From NCBI GenBank assembly GCA_035561075.1, contig DATMYF010000110.1:53660-117659 (forward strand): a stretch of DNA of 64,000 nucleotides. Direction: 5' to 3'. This document shows positions 26,492-35,452 of the stretch, one piece after another. Below the pieces are notes generated by a model. It made no database searches. It was not told the DNA's origin and was given only the letters and a program-made list of their open reading frames with translations. This DNA comes from JAMCRM01 sp035561075. Its GTDB lineage: Bacteria > Acidobacteriota > Terriglobia > Bryobacterales > Bryobacteraceae. Within the stretch, counting starts at the first letter, position 1; each line of letters begins with the position of its first letter. A program made the position numbers and the translations under genes.

Positions 26492-26959
26492 CTAGGATCC
26501 GATGCCCGCCGGAACGGGCGACAAAAGCTGCTCCTTGCGCATAATGAGCGTGGACGTGTGATATGCGGCGCACTCGAAGCCATGCCCGTGGGTGATCGCA
26601 TCGGTGGGGCAGGCTTCCACGCAGTAGCCGCAGAAGATGCAGCGGTTGTAGTCGATGTTATAGACCGCGGCGTACCGCTCCCCGCCGCTGATTCGCGCCG
26701 CGGCGGTATTCTCGGCCGCCTCTATATAGATGCAGTTGGAAGGGCATGCGGCGGCGCAAAGGAAGCAGGCTACGCACTTTTCAAGACCATCCCGGTCCCG
26801 CTGGAGCACGTGGACGCCGCGAAAGCGCTCCTCAAACCGGGGTGGCTCGTCGGGGTAGTTCTCGGTCACCGTCGGGGAGAGCATCTCCCGCAGCGTGACG
26901 CTCAGACCCTTAGCGATGGCGCCTGCCGCGCCGGCGATCTCTTCAAACTTGTTCGGCAT
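26492..26959 (-). CDS. nuoI: NADH-quinone oxidoreductase subunit I (NuoI), isolated copy
   Basis: 155 aa from ATG 26959 (a GTG one codon earlier is possible). Two complete [4Fe-4S] motifs are present, 'CVACFLCAAACP' and 'CIFCGYCVEACP', each with a family-typical tail ('SNCIYIE', 'TDAITHG'). This is the usual subunit that relays electrons toward quinone in complex I. No other nuo gene is near; its partner gene is cysE. It may be the only NuoI or one of several copies. Confidence 0.88.
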   Translation of the reverse strand: MPNKFEEIAGAAGAIAKGLSVTLREMLSPTVTENYPDEPPRFEERFRGVHVLQRDRDGLEKCVACFLCAAACPSNCIYIEAAENTAAARISGGERYAAVYNIDYNRCIFCGYCVEACPTDAITHGHGFECAAYHTSTLIMRKEQLLSPVPAGIGS

Positions 26960-27017
26960 CACCCTCCGTTGCTTTATTCTAACTCTGGCTCCCGCCGGGA
27001 GCCTAGTTCTTGGACCC

Positions 27018-27512
27018 TCAACCAGCCTTCCATTCGGGCACGTTTTCGTCGGGCCGGAAAGGATTTACGCCGAATTTGCCGGCGAGCATCTGAATTTCGC
27101 CTTTGTTAAAACCTTCGAGGAACCAGGAAATCGCGCCGTGACGCTCGACCACGAACAACGTGGGTACCGTCGTGATCCGGAAGGCGTTGCTGGCCGGGTA
27201 ATCTTCCCTGGCGCTATCGAGCAGAACTGGAAAACGGATCCCAAAGCGCCGGTTGAAATCACGGGTCCACTCAGCATCGTCCTGGGAGATCCCGTAGACC
27301 CTGAGCGCCCCCTGAGCATCCTGGTGGATGCGGTCCAAAAACGGCAGCGTCAACTGGCAAACCGGACACGAAACCTTGAAGAACGCGAGCAGCACGGGGC
27401 CGGCGGGCACCAACTCATCGAGCGCCTTCCAGCCGCCTTGTAGGTCGCGCAGCCGGAAGCCGGGGGCGTGATCGCCCGCGCCCGGCATCTGTGTGCGATC
27501 CGCGGAAGCCAT
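27018..27512 (-). CDS. Thioredoxin-fold redoxin (TlpA/AhpC-TSA type)
   Basis: 164 aa. It has the redox motif 'SCPVCQLTLPFL' (CxxC, about residue 49), 'GISQDD', and the cis-proline region 'TTVPTLFVVE'. No signal peptide is visible, so it is probably a cytoplasmic thiol-disulfide or peroxide-handling protein. Start at 27512 or at an internal ATG (27488). It is divergent from rhaI. Confidence 0.8.
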   Translation of the reverse strand: MASADRTQMPGAGDHAPGFRLRDLQGGWKALDELVPAGPVLLAFFKVSCPVCQLTLPFLDRIHQDAQGALRVYGISQDDAEWTRDFNRRFGIRFPVLLDSAREDYPASNAFRITTVPTLFVVERHGAISWFLEGFNKGEIQMLAGKFGVNPFRPDENVPEWKAG

Positions 27513-27538
27513 TCCCTCAGTTTACATCCCGGCGGGGA

Positions 27539-27544
27539 TATAAT
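27539..27544 (+). promoter_or_regulatory. -10-like element TATAAT before rhaI
   Basis: A perfect TATAAT, 24 bases before the rhaI ATG. The best -35-like word (TTTACA, 27521-27526) is too close (12-base spacer) for a normal sigma-70 promoter. Confidence 0.35.
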
Positions 27545-27568
27545 CGGACTTCATCATCGCGAGGCATT

Positions 27569-28753
27569 ATGAACCAGAACGACAGGCTTTTCCAGGCGCT
27601 CGATTCCTTCGCCATTGAACTCCCCTCCTGGGGTTTTGCCAACACCGGGACGCGGTTCGGAAAATTCGTACAGGCGGCGGCCGCTACCACGACGGAGGAG
27701 AAACTGGCCGATGCCGGCGAGGTGCACCGGTTGACGGGTTGCTGCCCGACCGTGGCGGTGCACGTCCTGTGGGACTTCCCGCGCGGGAAGGATAGCGTCG
27801 CGGAAACTATGGCTGTCGCCGCCAGGTACGGCGTGCGAATCGGGGCCATCAACCCTAACATCTTCCAAGACCAGATCTACAAACACGGCTCGTTGGGTAA
27901 CCCCGACGCTACGGTGCGGAAGGCCGCCCTCGACCACATTTTGGACTCCGTCGAAATCGGACAGGTCACCGGCAGCCGCGACGTGTCCCTGTGGTTCGCG
28001 GACGGATCGAGCTATCCCGGCACGGCCAACATCCGGCACCGCCGCGAGTGGTTCATCGAGGGGCTCAAAGCCGTGCACGGGCGTCTCTCGAGCTCTCAGC
28101 GGATGCTCGTGGAGTACAAGCCGTTCGAGCCGTACTCTTATCACACAGACCTGGCGGACTGGGGGATGTCGCTGCTGATGTCGCGCCACGCCGGACCGCA
28201 AGCCAAGGTGCTGGTGGATACCGGTCACCATTACCAGGCGCAGAACATCGAGCAGATCGTAGCCTGGCTGCTGGCCGAGGACATGCTGGGCGGCTTTCAT
28301 TTCAACGACCGCCGCTACGCCGACGACGACCTGACCCTGGGGTCCATCGACCCTTACCAGGTGTTCCGGATTTTCCACGAGATCGCGATGTTCGAATGGG
28401 AGACGGGCCGCCGTGCGGATATCGCCTACATGGTGGACCAGAGCCACAATCTTAAAGAAAAAATTGAGGAAATGATTCAGACGGCGATGAACGCGCAGGA
28501 GTTGTTCGCCAAGGCCGCACTTGTGGACCATGCCGCCCTGGCAAGCAGCCAGAACAAGGCCGAGTTGGTGGATGCGGAGGAATGTCTGAAATCGGCTTTC
28601 TCGACTGACGTGCGGCCGACGATTCGGGAGTGGCGGCGCTCCAAGGGCTTGCCCGAAGACCCGCTGCGCGCCTTCCGCGATAGCGGCTACCTGCGCCGGG
28701 CGGCGGCGGAGCGCGGGGAAAAGAACCGGGGCGCGGTTTCAAGCTACGCGTAA
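27569..28753 (+). CDS. rhaI: L-rhamnose isomerase (Pseudomonas-type RhaI)
   Basis: 394 aa, TIM-barrel sugar isomerase. Metal-site motifs are 'LVEYKPFEPY' (Glu), 'VLVDTGHHYQ' (Asp, His) and 'GGFHFNDRRY' (Asp), matching the broad-substrate L-rhamnose isomerase group rather than E. coli RhaA. It converts L-rhamnose to L-rhamnulose. ATG 27569 begins at the conserved N-terminus; the upstream part of the frame is unrelated. Downstream genes lutABC would oxidise L-lactate, an end product of rhamnose breakdown via L-lactaldehyde. Rhamnulose kinase and aldolase are not here. Confidence 0.88.
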   Translation: MNQNDRLFQALDSFAIELPSWGFANTGTRFGKFVQAAAATTTEEKLADAGEVHRLTGCCPTVAVHVLWDFPRGKDSVAETMAVAARYGVRIGAINPNIFQDQIYKHGSLGNPDATVRKAALDHILDSVEIGQVTGSRDVSLWFADGSSYPGTANIRHRREWFIEGLKAVHGRLSSSQRMLVEYKPFEPYSYHTDLADWGMSLLMSRHAGPQAKVLVDTGHHYQAQNIEQIVAWLLAEDMLGGFHFNDRRYADDDLTLGSIDPYQVFRIFHEIAMFEWETGRRADIAYMVDQSHNLKEKIEEMIQTAMNAQELFAKAALVDHAALASSQNKAELVDAEECLKSAFSTDVRPTIREWRRSKGLPEDPLRAFRDSGYLRRAAAERGEKNRGAVSSYA

Positions 28754-29234
28754 AGCATCAGGCAGGTGGATCGGAATGCTTTCGCTATGCTGGCGCTCGC
28801 GAACGTGCTCGGGACTGCCAGCCCCGAGTTGCTGACCGGGCATGGCCAGCGCGGTGGATCTCGTGCCGGAAACCGACGGCGCACAACCGGGGCTTGGGGG
28901 CGGGTCGATATCCCAGCGCGCAGCCGGGCGCGACTGCTGCATGACCACAGCCATCTCACCGCCGGTTTCTTTGAGTTCATGTCGAGCGGCGGAAGGGCGC
29001 CAAGGTATCGGTGAAAGGCGAGACCCTGGGCAACCGCCGGGGCGGCTCCTGGATGGCTTGCGAAGATATCGAAACGGCGCCAGGCGAAAAACGGCGCCGC
29101 TCATTGACCTGTCGCAAGGTCCCGGTAAAGCTGGAGCACGGTCCGACGACATCGGCTTGCGGTGCGCCCGCTCGGGACCTTGACCCGACATCCGCCCGAA
29201 CCGACCGTAAACACCTGTTACAATCGGGAAATTG
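28754..29234. other. 481-bp gap between rhaI and lutA, no convincing gene
   Basis: All frames here give only short, low-quality readings that overlap each other, with compositions unlike proteins. There is a GC-rich hairpin (CGGCGCC 29075-29081 with GGCGCCG 29093-29099) with no T run after it. A -10-like TACAAT (29219-29224) lies 10 bases before lutA. It could be a decayed gene, a long 5' leader or an unrecognised RNA; I see no known RNA family signature. Confidence 0.4.
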
Positions 29235-29957
29235 ATGCTCAGGGCTAGCATATTTGTCACCTGCATCGTGGATCAGTTATTCCCGAAGGTGGGGATGGCC
29301 ATGGCCGGTGTGCTCGAACGGATCGGCTGCCAGGTGACTTTTCCGGAGGCCCAGACGTGCTGCGGTCAGCCGGCGTTCAATACTGGATACCGCGCCGAAG
29401 CGGCACAGGTGGCGCGCCACTTCCTGAGCGTTTTTCGGGATGCCGAGTACGTGGTAATTCCCTCGGGTTCCTGCTGCTCGATGATCACCCAACATTATCA
29501 GGAGCTATTCCGCAAAGAGCCCGAAACGCTGGCCGCCGTGGAGGCGCTCCGGCCGCGAGTGTGGGAGTTTTCGAAATTCCTGCTCGAAGTAGCCAAGGTG
29601 GAGGACGTCGGCGCGCATCTCGATGAGGTGGTCACGTTCCACGACAGTTGCCACGGGCTGCGGGAACTACGCATCAAGGATGGCCCGCGGCGGCTACTCA
29701 GCCATGTGCGTGGCCTCGAACTGCGGGAGATGGACGCCGCCGAGGAGTGCTGCGGGTTTGGCGGCACGTTCTCGGTGAAGTTTCCGGAGGTCTCGGGCGG
29801 CATGGCGCAGGTGAAGTTGGATTCCATCGCGCGTACCGGCGCCGGTACCGTAGTGGGAATCGACGCAAGCTGCCTGATGCAGATCAAGGGTGCCGCGTCG
29901 CGCGCGGGGCTGCCGCTGCGCGCCATGCATCTTGCCGAAGTGCTCGCCAGCAGGTAA
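29235..29957 (+). CDS. lutA: L-lactate utilization protein LutA (YkgE)
   Basis: 240 aa with two CCG (cysteine-rich, heterodisulfide-reductase-like) domains: 'TCCGQPAFNTG' near residue 41 and 'ECCGFGGTFSVK' near residue 173, plus 'PSGSCCSM' and 'HDSCHGLREL'. LutA is the presumed electron-handling subunit of the LutABC complex that oxidises L-lactate to pyruvate. ATG 29235 directly follows a TTG; a TACAAT box ends 10 bases upstream and no strong Shine-Dalgarno is visible. Confidence 0.93.
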   Translation: MLRASIFVTCIVDQLFPKVGMAMAGVLERIGCQVTFPEAQTCCGQPAFNTGYRAEAAQVARHFLSVFRDAEYVVIPSGSCCSMITQHYQELFRKEPETLAAVEALRPRVWEFSKFLLEVAKVEDVGAHLDEVVTFHDSCHGLRELRIKDGPRRLLSHVRGLELREMDAAEECCGFGGTFSVKFPEVSGGMAQVKLDSIARTGAGTVVGIDASCLMQIKGAASRAGLPLRAMHLAEVLASR

Positions 29958-29966
29958 CCCTCAACC

Positions 29967-31385
29967 ATGTCCGCTGCATTCGACGAACGAATCCGCAAGA
30001 ACCTGGCGGACGAGGCCTTGCAACTCGCCGTTTTCACCGGCACCGGCCGCCTGGCCGACAAGCGCCGCGAAGTGGTTGCGCCCGCGGTGCTGCCCGAGTA
30101 CCAGGAACTGCGCGCCCAAGCCAGCGCCATCAAGAAGCACACTATCGAGAACCTCGACCATTACCTCCAGCAGTTCGATGCCAATGTCACGGCGCATGGA
30201 GGCAAGGTGGTCTACGCGAAGGATGGCGGCGACGTGGCTGATTTCGTCCTGAAGCTGGCCAAAGAGCGCGGGGCGAAGGTGATCGTCAAATCGAAGTCGA
30301 TGACCAGCGAGGAAATCGACTTCAATGAACACCTGGAAGAGCACCACCTGGAGCCCGTCGAGACGGACCTGGGAGAGTACATCATCCAGCTCGCCCACGA
30401 ACGGCCGTATCACATTGTGGCGCCCGCGTTGCACATGACGCGCCATCAGGTGGCGGACCTGTTCGAGTGCCGGCTGGGCCTGCCGCGCGAGACCGTTATC
30501 GAGAAGCAGACCATGATCGCGCGCCGCGTGCTGCGGGAAAAGTTTCTGGCGGCGGATATTGGGATCAGCGGGGCCAACTTCCTGGTGGCCGATTCGGGCG
30601 CGGTGGCCCTCGTCGAGAATGAGGGCAACATCCGGCTGACCACCTCCGCGCCGAAGATCCACGTGGCGGTCGCGGGTATCGAAAAGCTGATCCCGCGGGC
30701 GCAGGATCTGGCGACGTTCTGGAAACTGCTTGGGCGCAGCGGCACGGGACAGCCGCTCACGGTCTACACCTCGTTCCTCTCGGGGCCGCGCAGGCCGGGC
30801 GAGATCGACGGGCCCGAAGAGTTTTACGTGGTGTTGCTCGATAACGGCCGCTCGCGGCTGCTGGCGGACAAAGAGAAGCGCCAATCGCTCTACTGCATCC
30901 GCTGCGGCGCGTGTCTCAACACCTGCCCGGTATACCGCAAGATTGGCGGCCACAGCTACCCGTGGGTATACAGCGGCCCTATCGGCGCTATCATCACCCC
31001 GCAGTATCTGGGGGTGACGCACGAGCCCGCCCTGCCCTTCGCCTCCAGCCTGTGCGGGGCCTGTGCGGATGTCTGCCCGGTGAAGATCGACATTCCCAAG
31101 ATCCTGCTCGACCTCCGGGCGGAGGAGAAGAAGCAGGAGGCGCGCGAGCGCAGCGGACGCATGGAGCGGCTGGCCTTCCGCATCTGGGCGTGGGTAATGT
31201 GCCATCCGGACGTTTACGAAATCCTGGGGAGGATGGCGGGCGCCTTCAGCAGCGCTGCCGAAGACGGCTGGATTTCACACGCGCCGCCGCTGATGAACGT
31301 GGGGCCCCTGCGCGCGTGGCTCAGCCGGCGCGACCTGCCGCCGGCGCCGCCCAAGAGTTTTCGCGAGATGTGGAGGTCCCGCTGA
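29967..31385 (+). CDS. lutB: L-lactate utilization iron-sulfur protein LutB (YkgF)
   Basis: 472 aa. An N-terminal LUD domain ('KSKSMTSEEIDFNEHLE', 'GISGANFLVADSGAV', 'ENEGNIRL') is followed by two ferredoxin-type clusters, 'CIRCGACLNTCPVY' (about residue 311) and 'CGACADVCPVKIDIP' (about 366), and a C-terminal helical tail ending near 'LPPAPPKSFREMW'. It is the membrane-linked or central electron-transfer subunit of the Lut complex. Its stop overlaps the lutC start as TGATG. Confidence 0.94.
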   Translation: MSAAFDERIRKNLADEALQLAVFTGTGRLADKRREVVAPAVLPEYQELRAQASAIKKHTIENLDHYLQQFDANVTAHGGKVVYAKDGGDVADFVLKLAKERGAKVIVKSKSMTSEEIDFNEHLEEHHLEPVETDLGEYIIQLAHERPYHIVAPALHMTRHQVADLFECRLGLPRETVIEKQTMIARRVLREKFLAADIGISGANFLVADSGAVALVENEGNIRLTTSAPKIHVAVAGIEKLIPRAQDLATFWKLLGRSGTGQPLTVYTSFLSGPRRPGEIDGPEEFYVVLLDNGRSRLLADKEKRQSLYCIRCGACLNTCPVYRKIGGHSYPWVYSGPIGAIITPQYLGVTHEPALPFASSLCGACADVCPVKIDIPKILLDLRAEEKKQEARERSGRMERLAFRIWAWVMCHPDVYEILGRMAGAFSSAAEDGWISHAPPLMNVGPLRAWLSRRDLPPAPPKSFREMWRSR

Positions 31386-32020
31386 TGTCGGGCGAAAACC
31401 TTCTGCACCGGGTCCGCACGGCGCTGGGCCGCAGCGTGGACCAACCGCCCGCCCCTGTGCCGCCGGCGCGCATTGTGGTGCCCGAAGTCGACATGGAGAC
31501 GCGCATCGCGAGCATGTTTACCGCCCTGGAGGAGTTGGCGGTTAAGACGCACCGCGTTGCGGACCCTGCGGGTGCAGGAGCCTATGTCGCCTCCGCTCTT
31601 GAGGGGCGCCGGGCGATTGCGTCGGGCAGCCCGTATCTGCTGGAGTGCGGCATAACGGCACTGCCGGGCGTGCGCTCGGGCATTACGGACCGCGCCGAAC
31701 TCCGTGAATTGTGCGCCAATCTCGAAGTGGGAATCACCGGCGCTGACTACGCGCTTGCGGATACCGGCAGCCTGGTGATGTTTTCGAGCCCGGACGAGGC
31801 GCGCATGATTTCCCTGCTGCCGCCCGCGCACATCGCGGTGGTGCCGCGCGATCGCATCCTGACCGGCCTCGACGAGTTGTTCTCGCTCGAGCCGCTGCCG
31901 GCCGCGCGCTCCAGTTCCATGGTGCTGATCACCGGCCCGAGCCGCACCGCCGATATCGAGCAGATCCTCGTGCGCGGCGTGCACGGCCCTGGCGAACTGC
32001 ACGTGATCGTAGTCGGATAG
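31385..32020 (+). CDS. lutC: L-lactate utilization protein LutC (YkgG)
   Basis: 211 aa LUD-domain protein: 'GITGADYALADTGSLVMFSSPDEARMISLLPPAHIAVV' pattern (about residues 118-157) and the late 'ITGPSRTADIE' are diagnostic of LutC. ATG 31385 shares a base with the lutB stop. The lutABC set is complete, and no lactate permease or GntR-type regulator lies next to it. Confidence 0.93.
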   Translation: MSGENLLHRVRTALGRSVDQPPAPVPPARIVVPEVDMETRIASMFTALEELAVKTHRVADPAGAGAYVASALEGRRAIASGSPYLLECGITALPGVRSGITDRAELRELCANLEVGITGADYALADTGSLVMFSSPDEARMISLLPPAHIAVVPRDRILTGLDELFSLEPLPAARSSSMVLITGPSRTADIEQILVRGVHGPGELHVIVVG

Positions 32021-32158
32021 CCCGGGTGCCGGCTGTAATAAACCGCACACTACGACCAAAGTAAATCCAGCCACCGGCAAGATTGTCCATTGCCGATCCT
32101 GGGAATCGCTTGCAAAATCAACCAATCCTGCACCCGATGCAGCAGGGGGAGAGGTGTG

Positions 32159-35100
32159 ATGAAGCTCACAATCGCAATGCTAGCGGTCGTAAGTATGGGT
32201 GCGATCGCCTTCGGCCAAACCGCCCAGGTGACCGGTATGGTCACCGACCAGAGTGGAAGCGCCGCGCCGGGCGCCGAGGTCTCCATCATGAACACGGAGA
32301 CCGGCGTGAAAAAGTCGGCAACCACGAATGAGCTGGGCTACTACACGGTTCCATTTTTGAACCCGGGGAACTACGATGTGATCGCCCGGAAGGCCGGCTT
32401 CAAGTCGATCGACCGGAAGGGCGTAAAGCTGGAGGTGGCGCAGATCGCGCGCCTGGACTTCAACCTTGAGGTCGGGGAGGTGGTGGAAAGCGTCACGGTG
32501 ATCAGCGAGGCTCCGCTGCTGGCTAGCGAGAGCGCCACCATCGGGCAGGTGATCGGCAGGAAGAAGATTCTCGACCTGCCGCTGAGCGGCCGAAATTTCA
32601 CGCAACTCGCAACCCTGGTGCCGGGCGCCATCAGTCGCGGGACAGATTCGAGCCTCGAGTCGCCGAAGCTGAGCATCAATGGCCTGCGGGATTCGAAAAC
32701 CACCTTCATGATCGACGGTGGCGTGGTCACCAGCCAATACTTCGACGGCGCCACCATCGTGCCCTCGGTGGATGCGATCGAGGAGTTCTCGGTGCAGTCC
32801 AATGCCTTCGCGGCCGAGTACGGGCAGGGCGCGGCGGTGATCAACGTCTCGCTCAAATCCGGCACCAACGTCCTGCACGGCAGCGTCTACGAGTTCCTCC
32901 GCAACCAGGTGCTGGACTCCCGGAATTTTTTCGATACCACGGGCGTGCGGCCGCCGCTTAAGCAGAACCAGTACGGCTTCACGATTGGCGGTCCGGTAGT
33001 CCTGCCGAAGCTCTACAGTGGGCGCGACCGGACGTTCTTCTTCGGTGATTACGAGGGCACGCGCACGCGGCGCACCTCGACGTTCACCACCCTGGTTCCC
33101 ACGGCCGCGATGCGGAGGGGCGACTTCAGCGCGCTACGGACGGCGGTGAACGACCCGACGGCCACACGTGTCGACCCTTCGGCTCCCGGCGGCGTGGTCC
33201 GGACGCCCTTTTCAGGCAACGTTATTCCCGCCGACCGATTCGCGAAACAATCGATGTTCTTCATGCCGTTCTATCCGGAGGCGAACAGCGGAGATTCATA
33301 CCTCTACACCCCGGGCCGGACTAATGACAACGACCGCTTCGATATTCGCATCGACCACCGTATCTCGAGTGCCGGCTCCCTCAGTGCCTCCTACACCATG
33401 CAGACCGCGGACACCTTCACACCGGGCCGCTTCCCGGCGAACGGATCGGTTGCCCTCGACCTCCGCAAGCAGCGCTTCAGCCTCAGCGAGAACCACTCCT
33501 TCAGTCCGACAGTGATCAACGAGGTGCGCCTGGGCTACGTCCGCAGCCGGTTTCTGCGCAGCCAGCAGGGGTTGGGAACGAACTACACGGTCCAGTCCGG
33601 CATCGGCGGCTTCGAAGAGCACAGCGCCGAGTTCCCCGGCTTCCCCGGCCTGGGCATCTCCGGGTACCTCGGCTTCGACGTGAACGCGTTCGTGCCTATT
33701 TTCTTCCGCGACAACAAATACGAAGTGTCGGACAACGTGACGCTCATCCGCGGCGCCCACACGCTCAAGACGGGAGTCACCCTGCGCCGCTACGACACTG
33801 CGACCACCAACTCCGCACGCAGCCGTGGCGACTTCACCTTCAACGGCAACTACACAGGCAACGCCTTCGCCGACTACCTGCTCGGCATCCCGTTCCAGGG
33901 CCGCCGCACCTTCCCGCGCAACCTGTTCGGCATCAAGCCAATTCGCAACGAACATTTCTTCGTGCAGGACGACTGGAAAGTGACTTCCCGGTTTACCCTG
34001 AACCTGGGACTGCGGTACGAGCTGAACCACCCCGTGATCGTGCTCCACAACCAGGCGGCTTCGACCGACCCGATCCTGCGCCGCATCGTCGTAGCCAGCG
34101 AAGACGACGGCACTATCAACTACGGCGGCCAGCAGGTGGGGCAGTATCTCTACCCGTTGTTCGCGGATCTCATCGTGCCAGCAAGCCAGGTAGGGCTGGG
34201 ACGAAACCTCACCCGGCTCGACCGCAACAACTTCGCGCCGCGCTTCGGCATGGCATGGCGTCCGTTCGGCTCCACGTTCGTGGTTCGCGCCGGGTACGGC
34301 ATATTCTACGGGCTGATCCAGGGCAACCGGCTGGAAAGCACCGGCATTGTGAACCCGCCCTTCCTGGCCGACGAACTGAACAACTTCAACACCAGCCCGA
34401 TCCCAACCAAGACCCTGGCCAATATGTTCCCGCCCATCAGCCAGGGACTGAGCCTGGTACCACTAAGCTTCTTCCAACTCGACCCAGACGCGCGCGACCC
34501 CTACATCCAGCAGTGGAATCTCACGCTGCAGAAGGTGGTCTTCAACGCGGTCTCGATCGAGGGCGCCTACGTGGCCAACAAGGGCACCAAAATCGAGTAC
34601 TCGCGGGCGCTCAACATCCCCGAGCCCGGGCCGGGCACGGTGCAGGACCGCCGGCCGTGGACCCGCTTCGCCGCCGGCAGCTACGTCGAGAACAGCTCCG
34701 GTTCCACCTATCATGCTTTCCAGGGCAAAGCGGAGATCAAAGGCTGGCGCGGCCTCTCCATGCTCGCGTCCTACGCATTCGGCAAGTCCATCGATAATCT
34801 CAGCGGCGACGTCCAGGGCGCCGCGACGCAGGACCCGCGCAACACGCAACTCGAAAAGGGCCCCTCCGACTTCGACGTGAAGCACCGGTTCGTGTGGAGC
34901 GGCAACTACGGGCTGCCGTTCGGACGCGGGGGGAAGAGCATTCTCGCGCGAGTGGTGAAAGACTGGGAAATCGGCAGCATCATCACTCTCCAGAGCGGGC
35001 TGCCTTATTCCCCCAGCATGAACACCGATACGGCCAACACCGGCATCGTCGGGCGGCCGGACCGCATCGGCCGGGGCACTCTCGATAACCCCACGCTGGA

Positions 35101-35389
35101 GCGCGATTTCGATACCGCGGCCTTCAAGGTCCCGGCGCTCTACACCTACGGCAATGCATCACGGAACATGCTCTACCGGCGCGGCACGCGTAACTGGGAC
35201 ATGGTGGCAATGAGGAACTTCCGCTTCACGGAGCGGTGGAACCTCCAGTTCCGGGGCGAGTTTTTCAATTTTACGAACACGCCTTCGTTCGGCGCGCCGG
35301 TCTCCAACATTCAGGCTGGCAACGTGGGCCGGATCACATCGGCCGGCGACCCGCGCAGTGTTCAGTTGGGCTTGAAATTGAGTTTCTAA
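32159..35389 (+). CDS. TonB-dependent receptor with carboxypeptidase-regulatory N-domain (Oar-like)
   Basis: 1076 aa. Signal peptide (residues 1-20, 'AIAFGQ'), then a carboxypeptidase-regulatory-like beta-sandwich (about 22-105; 'VTGMVTDQSGSAAPGAEVSI', 'ELGYYTVPFLNPGNYDV'), a plug domain ('LPLSGRNFTQL' about 140; 'INGLRDSKTTFMIDGG') and a long beta-barrel ending in a C-terminal phenylalanine ('LGLKLSF'). This type is greatly expanded in Solibacter-like Acidobacteria and takes up oligosaccharides or other large ligands. ATG 32159 follows GGGAGAGG. It lies 138 bp after lutC; co-transcription is uncertain. Confidence 0.9.
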   Translation: MKLTIAMLAVVSMGAIAFGQTAQVTGMVTDQSGSAAPGAEVSIMNTETGVKKSATTNELGYYTVPFLNPGNYDVIARKAGFKSIDRKGVKLEVAQIARLDFNLEVGEVVESVTVISEAPLLASESATIGQVIGRKKILDLPLSGRNFTQLATLVPGAISRGTDSSLESPKLSINGLRDSKTTFMIDGGVVTSQYFDGATIVPSVDAIEEFSVQSNAFAAEYGQGAAVINVSLKSGTNVLHGSVYEFLRNQVLDSRNFFDTTGVRPPLKQNQYGFTIGGPVVLPKLYSGRDRTFFFGDYEGTRTRRTSTFTTLVPTAAMRRGDFSALRTAVNDPTATRVDPSAPGGVVRTPFSGNVIPADRFAKQSMFFMPFYPEANSGDSYLYTPGRTNDNDRFDIRIDHRISSAGSLSASYTMQTADTFTPGRFPANGSVALDLRKQRFSLSENHSFSPTVINEVRLGYVRSRFLRSQQGLGTNYTVQSGIGGFEEHSAEFPGFPGLGISGYLGFDVNAFVPIFFRDNKYEVSDNVTLIRGAHTLKTGVTLRRYDTATTNSARSRGDFTFNGNYTGNAFADYLLGIPFQGRRTFPRNLFGIKPIRNEHFFVQDDWKVTSRFTLNLGLRYELNHPVIVLHNQAASTDPILRRIVVASEDDGTINYGGQQVGQYLYPLFADLIVPASQVGLGRNLTRLDRNNFAPRFGMAWRPFGSTFVVRAGYGIFYGLIQGNRLESTGIVNPPFLADELNNFNTSPIPTKTLANMFPPISQGLSLVPLSFFQLDPDARDPYIQQWNLTLQKVVFNAVSIEGAYVANKGTKIEYSRALNIPEPGPGTVQDRRPWTRFAAGSYVENSSGSTYHAFQGKAEIKGWRGLSMLASYAFGKSIDNLSGDVQGAATQDPRNTQLEKGPSDFDVKHRFVWSGNYGLPFGRGGKSILARVVKDWEIGSIITLQSGLPYSPSMNTDTANTGIVGRPDRIGRGTLDNPTLERDFDTAAFKVPALYTYGNASRNMLYRRGTRNWDMVAMRNFRFTERWNLQFRGEFFNFTNTPSFGAPVSNIQAGNVGRITSAGDPRSVQLGLKLSF

Positions 35390-35409
35390 AAGTGGATTCG
35401 GGCGCGGGA

Positions 35410-35429
35410 CGGGAGCCAACATGCTCCCG
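35410..35429. terminator. Hairpin between convergent genes
   Basis: CGGGAGC pairs perfectly with GCTCCCG around the loop CAACAT, 20 bp after the receptor stop. No T run follows on either strand, so termination is only likely. Confidence 0.4.
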
Positions 35430-35452
35430 CCTCGCGCTGCGTTGCGCTTGCG

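Noticed and set aside
28754..29234. RNase P RNA, tmRNA or SRP RNA in the gap
   Set aside because: None of the conserved core sequences of these RNAs could be found on either strand.
28739..29266. A 175-codon minus-strand frame in the rhaI-lutA gap
   Set aside because: It starts inside lutA, is Pro/Arg/Ser-rich throughout and has no recognisable motif.
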